NCBI RefSeq assembly: GCF_000090795.2
Contig: NW_003546317.1
Coordinates: 282,508-313,083, forward strand
Reading direction: 5' to 3'
Source: Amphimedon queenslandica
Lineage: Eukaryota > Porifera > Demospongiae > Haplosclerida > Niphatidae
DNA length: 30,576 nt
The notes under the pieces are model-generated. The model saw nothing but the letters and a program-made list of their open reading frames with translations. It had not been told where the DNA came from and did not search any database. The translations under genes were made by a program, and so were the position numbers. This document shows, one piece after another, positions 11,130 to 22,392 of the stretch (position 1 is the first letter of the stretch; each line of letters opens with the position of its first letter).

Positions 11130-11282
11130 TTATGAATGCACCCGGTACCCGCCTACCTCGTGACCTGATAACAGCATGATCAGCACAGTGATCAGGTGAT
11201 TTGCATCAGGATTTGCATATCCATATTTAATTTACAGCCAGATTCTCCACCCCTTCTTGACTTGTGCTTCCACGTGTCCATC
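11130..11282. promoter_or_regulatory. Bidirectional promoter, exchanger copy C / DDX52
   Basis: Only 153 bp separate the two divergent start codons. The interval holds two direct copies of ATTTGCAT, the POU-factor octamer, at 11199-11206 and 11211-11218, and an E-box CACGTG at about 11270-11275. Functional roles are inferred. The E-box block is repeated upstream of copy B. Confidence 0.7.
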
Positions 11283-14200
11283 ATGGTGGACAGTCAAGAT
11301 ATCTTTAGGAAGCTAACTAGAGGAATCAAGTTCAACAGAGACAAGCAGCCATTGGAATTAAGACCTAACAAGGTTCTATATAAATGAATAAACAAATAAA
11401 TTGGCTTTTTTTATGTAGACAAAGGAGGAATCTGACTCTCATGATCTGTACAGTAAAAGAAAGAGACTTGTCTCAAGTGCTTTGGACTTTTTTGGTGACA
11501 CTGAATCAGCCACTGATGATGTAAGGGAGGAACCGGATGACACAGGATCAGTTACAATGTTACTAGGAAAGAGATCAAGAAGTAAAGTAGGTATGTTCAT
11601 GTTGCCATTTTGGAAATCGATTTTTGACTAGAATCTTTTAGACATTTCAAAATTCCATAAATGCTTTGTAGTTAATCATTACTAGAGCATGGGTAATGTA
11701 GAAAGGGAAGTTTTTTAGCCTTTTTTGTAAAGCTAGCCATTTTGTCTTTTTAATTTCTTGCCACTAATAACTGAAATGCTTAATCACATTGTCCTTGTAA
11801 TAGAGAAAGAAGCTACATTGAGTGATTGTGAAGTGAAGAGCTCACTGACATTCAGTGATTATGAAGATACGTCAGTTCAACTCACTTCAAGCCAATCGGT
11901 ATCAACAGACTCCAGGCCCAAAAAGAAAAAGAAAAGAAAAAGTAAAATGTCTTCTGCTGCTTCACTGAGGATGGAAGAGGTTGGTCGTATTAATAATGAT
12001 TTAAGAATCACTAATGTTTTTATTTATTGGTGACCTTAGATTAATAGGTTTCGTAACTCCAATAGGATATATGTCAGTGGCTCTGATGTACCTGATCCGA
12101 TTAGAACATTTAGTGATTTATCTGAACAGTAAGAGCCTTCATTGTACTCTGCATTTAGTGGCTTATTTTTGAACTTCTTTGTTTATTAATTTTTTGTACC
12201 AATAAACCTTTGCATTTATACCGTATAGCTAGAAAATTTGGTGGAGTAAAGCTTACTGAATTTGGCGAATTGGGGTCCATTTGCCAAATTTTTAGTCTGC
12301 AATTTGTTTAACCTCCAAACCTCTTTTAGAGTCATTTCGCCAAATTTTAACACTCCAATTTTTCTAGATCATAAAAATCATAGCTACACATATCATAGCA
12401 ATTGTTGTAGAAAGTTTAAGCTGATTCCAACTTACATTTTTTGAGCTATGACCACTTTAAGAAATAAGCCAATTTTTGTGAAAGAAGCAAAAGCTATAGC
12501 CCATGTTTTTTTTCAAAAAATGACTCAAAAGTCACTCCAAATTATTATCCCATTTTCTGATACATATTGATGTCCTTATGCTATGTGGAAAGTTTGAAGT
12601 AATTCCAACTTCAATTATCTGAGTTATGGTCGTTTTAAGAAAACGCGAAATTTTGAAAAATGCCCTGTACTAGCCCATGGTTTTTTCAGAAAAATGGCTC
12701 AGAAATCACCCCCAATTTTTATTACTTTTTCTGATACATATTGATGTACTTATGCTACGTAGAAAGTTTGAGCGGATTCCAACTCCAATTTTTTGAGTTA
12801 TGATCATTTTTTAAAAACTGCAAATTTTGGAAAAATACCCTGTACTATAGCCCATGGTTTTTTTCAGAAAAATGGCTCCAAAATTACCCCCAATTTTTAT
12901 TACTTTTTCTGATACATATTGATATACTTATCCTACGTAGAAAGTTTAAGCGGATTCCGACTCCAATTTTTTGAGTTATGATCATTTTTTTAAAACTGCA
13001 AATTTTGGAAAAATACCCTGTACTATAGCCCATGGTTTTATCAGAAAAATGGCTCCGAAATCACCCCCAATTTTTATTACATTTTTTGATACATATTGAT
13101 GTACTTATACCATGTAGAAAGTTTGAGCCAATTTCGACTTAAATTTTTCAAGTTATGGCCATTTTAAGAAAACACCAAATTTCTAAAAAATGCCCTGTAC
13201 TATAGCCCATGGTTTTTTCAGAAAAATGGCTCCAAATTCACCCCCAATTTTTATTACATTTTCTGATACACATTGATGTCCTAATGCTATATAGAAAGTT
13301 TGAGCTGTTTCCGACAAATAATTTTCGAGTTATGAGCATTTTTTAAAAAGCCAAAATTTTAATGGTTCCAAGAATGGCTTTAAAATCCCCCCCAATTTTA
13401 TTCTAGTTTTGTGTCTTATGCTGTTATATCTTGTGTGTATATTGTTTATTATCGTTATTATTTTAAAGGTACTCTATTCCTCCTTATCTAATGAAGAATA
13501 TTACAAGTCTTGGATACAATGATCCAACTCCAGTACAGATGCAGACAATTCCTCTTCTCTTACATGTAAATGAATGGTCCAATATTTTTTTCCGATTTTT
13601 ATAATAATTATAGAGTCATGAAGTTCTAGTGTGTGCTCCTACCGGCTCTGGAAAAACAGCAGCCTTCCTAGTTCCCATTCTAACTCTTTTAAAAGTAAAC
13701 TAGTTCTTAAAAGATGCTTTTTTGTCATTTGTAGTGGTGGAGTCCAGTCTCCTCGCAGAGTTGGATTTAGGGCCGTCATTGTGTCCCCTACTAGAGAATT
13801 GGCCCAACAGGTATAGGGTCATATAAAGTTATATATTGTGCATCAGACATTGCATGTTTATTGAAATTTTTATTGACTTGTATTTACTTGTATTTTGAAA
13901 AAAAAACGGATTGTGTAAATGTACTTGCATGTACTGTACTTTCACTTGTACTAGACATACAGAGAGTGTGTTAGGCTAAGTTCTGGATCAGGATTCAGTA
14001 TTCATGTATTGACCAAAGCCACTGCTTCAGCTAACAGCTTTGGACCTCAATCTAGCCTCAAGTTTGGTAAGTAAAGGCTTGTACTCATTAAATTATTTAT
14101 TGTTTTTTTTGGTAGACATTTTAGTTACTACTCCTAATAGACTAGTCCACATGCTGTCACTGGATCCTCCTGGCATAGTACTGGATAAGTAATTGTTTTA

Positions 14201-15784
14201 GTAGTGAGCTTCCTGCGTTTATTCTCTTTATTGCCAGTGTAGAGTGGCTCATATTAGATGAGTGCGATAAATTATTTGAAGATGGCGTAACTGGATTTAA
14301 GGATCAGGTTCATATTTATAAGCTTTATTATTATTTTTAATGATTCGTCCATTAGATTGATGAGATATTCACTGCCTGTTCTAATCCTAATATCAAGCGA
14401 GGCTTGTTCAGTGCCACATTAGCCTCCGGCGTAGAAGAATTCTCCCGAGCACACTTTGACAATTTCGTTCGAGTGATTATTGGACTACAGTACATTCCGT
14501 ATTTTAAACCAATGTTCACAATTGTAATAGGAACTCTGCAACTGAGACTATTAAGCAACAGCTTCTCTATGTTGGCCAAGAGACTGGGAAGCTATTGGCT
14601 ATGAGGGACATCATACATAAAGTACTGTATAAAAAACCTTCTCTGCTTCTTTATGTGTGAATGTGATTGAGTTAGGGATTCACTCCACCAGTGTTGGTGT
14701 TTGTTCAAAGCATTGAAAGAGCAAAGGAGTTGTTTCACGAGTTGATTTACGATGGAATGAATGTTGATGTGATTCATTCTGAGAGGACTCAGGCACAGAG
14801 AGATAATGTTATCAAAAGCTTTAGGGAAGGAAAGGTCAGTGATAAGTAAAAGAAAAACTGCACAGATAAGTATACATGACCTTTTTGACTTATTTTTTTG
14901 TTCAGTTTTATCCTTATGTGTCAACATGATAAACTGCCCAGTATCAATGCTCGTGAAAGTGTACCATATAGCTACAAATTTTTTGGAGTGTCAAATTTTG
15001 GTTAATTGGCTCTAAAAGAGGTTTGGAGGTTAAAACTTAGGCAAAATTTTAACCATGTGCATGCTGCTATGGAGCCCTATCAAATGGAGACTAAAATTTT
15101 AGCAAATGAACCTTGATTCGTCCAATTCACCAAATTTTTACTCCACCAACTATTTTATTTATACAGTCTTTGTTTATTGGTTTGTGTTACAGATTTGGAT
15201 ACTTATTTGTACTGACCTCATGGGAAGAGGAATTGACTTCAAGGGAGTCAATCTAGTCATTAATTATGATTTCCCTCAATCATCTGTCAGTTATATACAC
15301 AGAGTTGGTAAGCATTAGCATTGCAATCACAGAACAATAGCTATTGTGTATGACTGTACAGGAAGAACAGGGAGAGCTGGAAGAGTTGGGGAAGCTATCA
15401 CCTTTTTCACAGAAGAAGACACAGCTTATGTTAGAAGGTATATATAGCTTCATTTTGCACGCTGCCATTACATTCTATGCAGTATAGCTAACGTCATGAA
15501 GAGCTCTGGCTGCCCTGTTCCTGATTGGATGCTTGAAATGAGAAATCCATCCAAGTACTTCATAAATCAGTGTGAGCTGCTTATTTTTATTGTTTGATGC
15601 AGAAATCAAAAGAAGGCTTTGTCACGAAAGCCAGTAAAGAGACGTAGCATTAAAACAGTATCAAAGTATGATTTGGAAAAAGCTAGAATCAAAAGGTACA
15701 TGTAGATACATGTACACTCGTTAATGATTATTTATGTTGTTAATTTTTTTTATTAGGCAAAAATTTTCCAGAAAAACTACTTGA
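11283..15784 (+). CDS. DDX52: ATP-dependent RNA helicase DDX52/ROK1
   Basis: DEAD-box helicase; yeast Rok1 and human DDX52 act in the nucleolus in 18S rRNA maturation. Exons: 11283-11372, 11419-11590, 11804-11979, 12040-12128, 13469-13565, 13614-13694, 13748-13810, 13955-14066, 14116-14188, 14238-14307, 14356-14489, 14531-14621, 14676-14834, 15193-15307, 15362-15437, 15483-15554, 15603-15695 and 15757-15784, giving 596 residues, about the length of human DDX52. Motifs: Q-motif region TPVQMQ, Walker A APTGSGKT (216-223), PTRELAQQ (249-256), TPNRL, DECD (325-328, where human has DESD), SAT (360-362), [14 protein letters not shown] and [11 protein letters not shown] (505-515). The N-terminus matches human (DxxDxFRKL and ALDFFG), and a basic KKKKKRK tract near residue 133 is a likely nuclear/nucleolar signal. 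Intron 4 (1340 nt) is swollen by a MITE and satellite units; another MITE lies in intron 13. Confidence 0.95.
12229..12374. mobile_element. MITE, TACCGTATAGC family, in DDX52 intron 4
   Basis: An imperfect inverted-repeat element. The left end TACCGTATAGCTAGAAAATT and following GGTGGAG are mirrored at the right by AATTTTTCTAGATCATA, and inner segments TTTGGCGAAT and TTTCGCCAAA also pair. An internal segment, CCTCCAAACCTCTTTTAGAG, recurs as its reverse complement in the element at 14962-15153. It has no coding capacity. Confidence 0.7.
12375..13415 (+). repeat. ~177-bp satellite array in DDX52 intron 4
   Basis: About six units. The landmark AGTTT following GTAGAAA recurs at 12413, 12591, 12765, 12943, 13120 and 13297, spacings of 174-178 bp. 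Each unit holds a GAGTTATG box, a CCTGTACTATAGCCCATGG box and a GATACATATTGATGT box. The array abuts the MITE directly. Confidence 0.9.
14962..15153. mobile_element. MITE, TACCATATAGC family, in DDX52 intron 13
   Basis: The left end TACCATATAGCTACAAATTT and the right end, whose reverse complement carries TTGGTGGAGTAAAAATTTGG, match the termini of the element at 12229-12374. The internal segment CTCTAAAAGAGGTTTGGAGG is the reverse complement of that element's interior, so the two sit in opposite orientation. It lies in the intron between exons 14676-14834 and 15193-15307. Confidence 0.7.
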
Positions 15785-16246
15785 AATGTTTCATTGTAAA
15801 TTGTTATAAATTTCAAAAAGTTTTCAATGCCTACATTAGTTTCGCTAGCCAGACTCTAATTTATTTATAAATAATTTTATTATTATTTTTCTAATAATTC
15901 TATAACTTTGTAAACAACATCTATTGTAGAAGAGGGAAATCCTGACAATGCATATATACATGATAGTTGTAATTCCATGATATAGAATTCTGATATGCCT
16001 AGCTATACTTACATATTTTTTGTTATTAAGCTTACCTACATGCAAGTTGGCTTTTGACATAAAAACGTGTCATGTAGTAGTTGTCTATAAGCCAAAATTG
16101 ACTATTTTGGCACTTGGCAATTTGGTGTAGTACTCATTACTTATTTGTTTAGGAGTCTGTAAGCCAAAAATGACTATGTTGGCACTTGGCAATTTGGTAT
16201 AGTACTCGTTTAGGAAAAGGAGAGACAGTATAGTCAGTAAGACACA
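15785..16246. promoter_or_regulatory. DDX52 3' flank and SULT-B upstream region with 72-bp tandem repeat
   Basis: From about 15855 to 16060 the sequence resembles the region upstream of SULT-C (about 22080-22260); for example a 20+ bp block with AATTCCATGATATAGAATTC occurs at 15971 and 22190. Closer to the gene, 16089-16160 and 16161-16212 are two copies of a 72-bp tandem repeat. The first contains the perfect hairpin GCCAAAAT-TGACT-ATTTTGGC, and both contain GGCACTTGGCAATTTGG. SULT-C lacks this duplication, which accounts for the roughly 73-bp difference in spacing. Confidence 0.7.
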
Positions 16247-17232
16247 ATGGCTAGTGTATGCCTCAAACCTTTCATGGAAAAATACCTTGCTGGAGAAGTG
16301 CTTTTCGATGAAAAAATTGAGAAGCTTCCTGGTGGCATCAAGCTGTCTCCTGGAGTGAAGGCACAAGATGTCTTAGACTTAAAAGAAAAACTTGTCGCTC
16401 ATTCAAGTGATGTATTTGTCACCTCCTATGTGAGGAGTGGAACAAATTGGATTATGTATATTGTGCTGTTAATAGCTAATGGTGGAACACCTCTTGAAAA
16501 AGACTTGGATAGCATAGCACCTTGTATTGACATCATGAAATTTTTTGAAGTTGAAGTAAATATAGTGCATTATTATGATCTCTTTATTTCCCGTAGGCGA
16601 TGGGATCTCCACGATATATGAAACATCATCATCCTTATGATCATGTTGCTGGTGGTCCTCCACATCAAAGTCCAGCTAAATACATATACTCCTATAGGAA
16701 TCCAAGAGATGTGGCTGTGTCCTGGTATTTGGTTCAGAAGCAATTTCCACACAAATCTCCTCTAACATGGAGTAAATTTCTTGATGATTTTATTGATGGT
16801 AATGTTGTTTATGGTAGCCCATTGGATAATATAAGAGGCTGGTGGGATCATAAAGGTCAGTACTGCCACGAGTTATCTTTTATTCTTTTTAAATTATTTT
16901 ATACAGATTCTCCTAATATCCTGATGCTGTCTTATGAGTGGATGAAGAAGGATCCAGTAGGAGCTGTACAATCAATCAGTACATTCTTGGGATATCAATT
17001 GAGTCAAAAGCTAATTGAAGAGATAGCAGCAAACTCAAGAATCGATAAAATGAAAATGAATCTTGAGTCCTTGAACAGTGCCTTGACAAAATACAAATTA
17101 GTTCGTAAAGGAGTTGTAGGGGAATGGCACAATTATTTTGGTCCTGAAGATATTAAGAAGTTAGATGCTGCAGTGAAGGAGAAGCTTGGTGACACTGACA
17201 TTGTGTTTGATTATGGAGACACTAATGACTGA
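16247..17232 (+). CDS. Cytosolic sulfotransferase SULT-B
   Basis: PAPS-dependent sulfotransferase; the acceptor is unknown. Exons 16247-16555, 16597-16855 and 16907-17232 give 297 residues. PAPS loop SYVRSGTNW (Arg63 in the place of the usual Lys), expected catalytic His114 within KHHHP, 3'-phosphate motif YRNPRDVAVS, and C-terminal RKGVVGEW are all present. The start ATG sits in GACACAATGG, like GGCACAATGG at SULT-C. Very close to SULT-C, with which it shares flanks and a downstream 5S copy, so the two arose by segmental duplication. One difference is Trp in SYEWMKKDP, where SULT-A and SULT-C have Arg. Intact and probably expressed. Confidence 0.93.
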
Positions 17233-17326
17233 TTTTCTTGTAATATGATTGCAGTTTTGACTTTCTAAATTATTACCTTAAAAACTAATGAATTTATTTT
17301 AAAGAAAGCAATGGGTGTATCATTGT

Positions 17327-17431
17327 GTCTGCGGCCATACCACGTTGAAAGCAAAATTTTTTCATAGTTCCCACCTGAACTTAGTAGATACTTGGATGAG
17401 TGACTGCCTAGGAATTGCCAGTGTTGCAGAC
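17327..17431 (+). pseudogene. 5S rRNA pseudogene
   Basis: It starts with GTCTGCGGCCATACCACGTT and ends GTGTTGCAGACTTTT exactly like the intact 5S gene at 23776. It lacks 27 nt that include the box A internal promoter, carries about 10 extra bases near 17353-17364 with an internal T6 run (17357-17362) that would stop RNA polymerase III, and has point changes in box C. It lies just downstream of SULT-B, as the intact gene lies downstream of SULT-C. Confidence 0.93.
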
Positions 17432-17534
17432 TTTTGTCTTACATTCTTCTGTTACCAGTTTTGATTTACCTTTGTATGAAAGCTATAGAACCACACTCAT
17501 TAATGATTATTTCTATGTTGATATTTTTCATTAG

Positions 17535-17562
17535 ACGAAAATTTTACAGAAAAACTACTTGA
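17535..17562 (+). pseudogene. Orphan copy of the last DDX52 exon
   Basis: The 28-nt final DDX52 exon (15757-15784) and its intron end are repeated here: TTAATGATTATTT, a T-rich tract, TTAG, then an open frame in the same phase ending KTT-stop. Nothing else of DDX52 is nearby. It marks the edge of a duplicated block. Because the acceptor and frame are intact it could serve as an alternative terminal exon, with SULT-B nested in the intron; that is speculation. Confidence 0.8.
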
Positions 17563-17644
17563 AAGGTGTCAAATTATTATTATTTTAAGGAAGTTTTTAT
17601 TAAGCCTCAATAGAATAGGTGTGGCTCAGGACAAAAAAGCTAAG

Positions 17645-20600
17645 ATGGAGTTGGTAAAAACTGTGTCTATTGTAAAAAATGACACTGAAGCAGAAGATCT
17701 GTTACTGGAAAACAAAGACTCAGTGACTGAATTTGATGTTCAAGACAAAGATCTCTCTTGGAAAAGCAGAAGGCGTGAGAAAACCAGAAACCGTCTTAAA
17801 TGCACACTTGCCGTACTGGCAGTGGTATTGCTCTTATGTGTCAGTTTTGGTGTTGGTCTTATCCTGGGATGGAAGCTTCTACATAATGACTCACCTATTG
17901 GAGGAGGAGGACAGAGTAATGACTACTGGAGGGACTATTGGGGAAGCACAGTTGCAACCAGAAGCATCAGTCAATGGATACCTGGAAAACTAGTAGCTGA
18001 AAATATCAGAAATAATCTCAAGTAAGCTTTCAGATACGCACTATTATAATTATTTCACTGTGGTTGTAACTGTAGCAAAACTGGTATAAAAATCTAGATT
18101 TTGCAAGTATAAAAACTAATTTTTTGGGGTATCTATGGTTTCAAGATTTTTATCAATTTGTGAAATTGTGAAAACATTTTACTTATCTCTCTCACTCACT
18201 CTCTCTCTCAAGAACATTAACTAGTAAGCCACACATATCAGGAAAGGATGGGAACGCTGATGTTACTGACTTCTTATACAATACATACTCACAATATCAG
18301 TTTGATTCAGTATACACAAGGAACTACAGTGTCCTACTCTCTTATGTTAATCGTTCAAACTACAATTCACTTCAGTTGCTGGATTCAACTGATGGTGTAT
18401 TGTATACTGCTACTAGTACAATACAGGAGACTCCACTCACTGATGGAGAGAATGACACTAGTGTACCTCCTCCCTTTAATGCTTACTCTGCACCTGGTGA
18501 AGCTAAAGTAAGAACACATACATGCACATGTACATTTAATGAGTTTAGTATATAGAAACGTTTAATATTTTTATTTATTATACACAGGGTCCACTGGTGT
18601 ATGTTAATTATGGTCGTATCAGTGATTTCCAGTATTTGGTGTACAATTTGAGTCTTAACTTGACTGGTTATGTCTGTATTGCACGCTATGGTCGAATATT
18701 TAGAGGAGACAAGGTTAGCAGCATCACTTTTGATTAGTATAAACTGGACTGTGTCCCCTAGTACTTGCACTCTATGTACAGTGAGCATGTAATTCATAAA
18801 TTATCAAAATGACTAATACATTTCTGATTTGAGACACAAAGCAAAACCAGATCTTAAAACTATTTACACTTTTAATCAAAATCATTTTCATTATTTTAAT
18901 TAGGCTCATTTAGCTCAGCGCTTTGGTTGTTCAGGATTGATCATTTATTCTGATCCAGCTGATTATGCACCAAAGAATGGTCCTCCTGTTTATCCTAAAG
19001 GCCCATCTCTTCCTCCAGGAGGTGTTCAGAGAGGATCTGTAATGTTAATTAATGGAGATCCTCTTACTCCTTCTATACCAGCCATTGGTAAGATATCATT
19101 AATGGGTACTTTTAAACTATTATGTTAATATTGAAAGTCTAAGTCTACACACACATTGAATTGTAACAAGTGGATTGTGATGCCAAAATACTCACTTTAC
19201 TTTATCCTTGTGCCTTATGCGTGGCACAGCTCTGTTGCTTGACATCAAGCAAAGTTACTTACTGCTTGTTGTGTGTTGGGCTTATTTGAAACCCTTTATA
19301 TGTATTTCAGATGGTGTGTATAGACGTACATATGAGGATTTTGTAAAGGCAGGGGATGGTCCAGCAATTCCAGTACAACCAATATCTTATGGTGATGCCA
19401 TTCACTTTATGAGGTAAAATAGTCTTCTTATCCTAATTATTAATAATCTGTTTTTATTAATTAGTCAGTTGGACAGTATTCAGTCTCCTGATGGCTGGAG
19501 AGGAGAGCTTGATATTAACTATATGATTCACCAATCAGATACTAATAAGAAGTAATAATTTGTGTTTTGATATTTTTTCATTATTTGTTTATAGTTTGAC
19601 TCTTCTTAAAGTGAATAATATTTTTGAAATAAGAACAATATGTAATGTGTTTGCTGTTGTATATGGATCAATGGAGCCTGGTCAGTGCATTACTATTTAT
19701 AATGATTGAATTATTTCTACATGGCTCCATGCTTTATGCACTATATTTCTGTCTTTAGATAGCCTGGTGCTGTTAGGCAATCATTATGATGCTTGGACAT
19801 TTGGTGCAGTTGATCCAAACAGTGGAACTGCAGTGATACTAGAAGTTGCTAGAGTAATAGATCAATTAAGAAGCACTGGTGAGTGAGTATACAGTAGTAA
19901 TTAACAAGTATCTTGCCAAAATATTTTACTATAGTTCAACGACCAAAGGCTATAGCCTTCGGTCTTAGGCCAAATTTCTTCAAAAATGGGTAGTAAAGAA
20001 TTCTACATTTTAATAATTTTTCTAATGTATATACATGTTCTTATGTTGTAAAGCATATGTGAGCTGATTCTGATCAAATTTGAAATTTTTATGAATTTTG
20101 AAGTTGCTAAAAAATTGAGCCAACGACCAATGGCTATAGCCTTTAATTGGTCTTTGACCAAATTTTGGGTATAGGAGAGATCTTTCGATTTTAAAATTTT
20201 TGTTACGTAGACAATTTGAGCTAATTCCAATCAAAATTGAATTTTTATTAATATTTTCAAAGTTGCTTCATATACCATATCAGCTCATGAAACATGCTGT
20301 TTAGCTCACTTAGCATGCTTCCCTGTTCTCATTATTTGTTTGCTCCTTTAGGATGGAGACCAGGTAGAACAATAGTACTGTGTAGTTGGGATTCAGAGGA
20401 GTTTGGACTGATTGGATCTACTGAATGGGTTGAAGTAAATTAATTGTGAGAAAAGACCCAATAATATTGCTGCTTTTAATCGTATAGGATATGGAAAAGT
20501 TTCTGGTAGCTAATGCTGTTGCATATTTAAATGTTGATGAAGCTGTTGCTGGTGAGTCCTGTAAATACTTTAAATTTGATGTAGGACTACAAGATTTAAT

Positions 20601-22043
20601 GTAGTCATTTGGTAGATATGTATGTCCACTTGATTTTAATGGCACAGCTTTGCTATGTATAATAATGTAAGGTTTTATTTATGTACTTTCTGTGCCACTA
20701 CAATTTACAAGAAATTTTTTACAAAATGCATATAATTGCCTAAAAATTTTCAGCTCTGTTGAATAACTGCATGCTCATTTGCTGCTATTGTAATAACAGT
20801 TGGAGTTGGTTAATAAAATCTAATACTGAATTGATCTTTTTATTGAATAGATTTGCTTGCTATCACATTTAGGTATGGATTCCCTGTTTGTTTCTTCTAG
20901 CCCATTGCTCTATGATGTATTATACAATGCAACTAAACAAGTACTCAATAAGTGTTAATTCTGAATCCTAAAGAAATTTATAGGTTCAGTGTCCTTGTGA
21001 TGATTATTCTACACTTTATGATAAATGGAAAAGTCAATACACATCTGATGAACCAAGGTTAATTGAATTTGACATTGTGTACAACCGAAGATTCCTCTGA
21101 CTTTTAAAGGGTTTATAATCTTGGTGCTGGTACTGATCATGCAGCTTTTGTACAACGTGCTGGTGTAACATGTTCTGGTATGGCTTATGTTGTGAGTATT
21201 TGAATTGCATTCTGTTCATTTATTTTCTCTACTTGTTTTCCATTTGACCACATCACTCATTACTTTTATAGGGTGACTATCCTGTCTATCATTCTGTTCA
21301 TGACAACTATTACTGGATGACAAATTTTGCTGACCCAAGCATGAAGTACAGTGTAGCTATGGGCGAATTATGGACACAAATTGCAATGGCAATAGCAACC
21401 ACTCCTATCATTCCGTATAATCCAGTCAGATATTATGAAAGATTATTAGAAATGTATAATCAGTTGGAGTCAGAGCATGGATCAGCACTGAAGCAAAACA
21501 ACATTACAACAGGTTCTAGTTACTATTTATCTTAATCACAAGTATATAAATTGATTGTCATTCTCTACAGCATTACTGAAAGAAACTTTGGATGAGTTCC
21601 AAAAAGCTGCTGCTAGCCTTAATGCAACACTTGCTAAATATCAAAACACCACTAAGTACTCATTGTAGTGTAAGTGTAGAAATTCTTTCATTGATCCTCT
21701 CTATAGTCTTAACATCATTCGAATGCTAAACAAAAAGTTGATTAACATAGAAAGAGCATTTATACTACCTGAAGGATTACCTGGACGTCCTTATTTAAAG
21801 TACTCTCACTCTATACATTTCTTTATTTATAGTTTTAATTTCAGGCATGTTATATTTGCTCCCAGTTCAGTTAATTCTTATTCAGGAGCTTCATTCCCTG
21901 GAGTAACTGATGCTATATTTAATGCTACTAGTGTTAAAGATTGGGAGTTTGTTCATCAGCAGTTGGATATAGTGGCTATACATATAAGGTATGCCACTCA
22001 GATTATGAACCAATCCGGAACTGAATGGATTAAAACTGGTTGA
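17645..22043 (+). CDS. FOLH1-like: Glutamate carboxypeptidase II-like membrane peptidase (M28B)
   Basis: Type II membrane zinc peptidase of the FOLH1/NAALAD2 family, active site outside the cell. Exons: 17645-18021, 18213-18507, 18588-18713, 18904-19087, 19311-19413, 19465-19551, 19595-19680, 19759-19878, 20352-20434, 20488-20551, 20873-20940, 20984-21057, 21110-21191, 21272-21512, 21571-21655, 21707-21799 and 21845-22043, giving 788 residues (human FOLH1 750). Short cytosolic N-terminus, membrane helix about 53-77, protease-associated region with ILYSDPADY-like and GGVQRG motifs, then the M28 core. Zinc ligands expected from FOLH1 are kept: His428, Asp438, Glu476, Asp504, His590; so is the general base Glu475 in SWDSEEFGL. 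Several glutamate-pocket residues differ (see findings). The first in-frame ATG after a stop is 17645. Intron 8 holds a degenerate satellite. Confidence 0.94.
19925..20265 (+). repeat. Degenerate ~177-bp satellite units in peptidase intron 8
   Basis: Two diverged units sharing CAACGACCAA-GGCTATAGCC boxes (19938 and 20122) and a stretch like CTTATGTTGTAAAGCATATGTGAGCTGATTC that parallels the satellite's TTATGCTATGTAGAAAGTTTGAGC. Orientation is the same as the gene. Confidence 0.55.
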
Positions 22044-22392
22044 AATTCAGTTAAAATAATTTTGCAGGCTATGCTTATTATAATGTTTGTATTATTTTTA
22101 AAAGATATTTTTGTTTATAATGAACTTTGTAAATCACACCTATTATAGAAGAGTACTATTCTGATGATACGTATGTACAGGATATTTGGAATTCCATGAT
22201 ATAGAATTCTGATATGCCTATAGTTATATAAAATTTTTTGTTACCTACGATGTATACAAGCTGGCATTTGGCATCATAAATACTTTGTCGCATAGTATTT
22301 GTTATAATTATGCCACATTGCCAACATAAACTATGTTAGTAAATACTACTGTGTGTATTTATTAGAAAGACACTTATATTCAGTAAGGCACA
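22044..22392. promoter_or_regulatory. Peptidase 3' flank and SULT-C upstream region
   Basis: Homologous to the SULT-B upstream region from about 22080 onward, including the shared AATTCCATGATATAGAATTC block at 22190, but without the 72-bp tandem repeat. No TATA box was identified with confidence. Confidence 0.55.

Noticed and set aside
12375-13415. CRISPR-like array
   Set aside because: The whole ~177-bp unit is repeated with no short repeat/unique spacer pattern, and the context is a eukaryotic intron; it is a satellite.
13690-13760. Alternative DDX52 exon 7 start at 13731 with donor GTTCTT at 13703
   Set aside because: It would keep the frame but insert residues absent from human DDX52; the acceptor before 13748 gives an ungapped alignment. 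Minor isoform remains possible.
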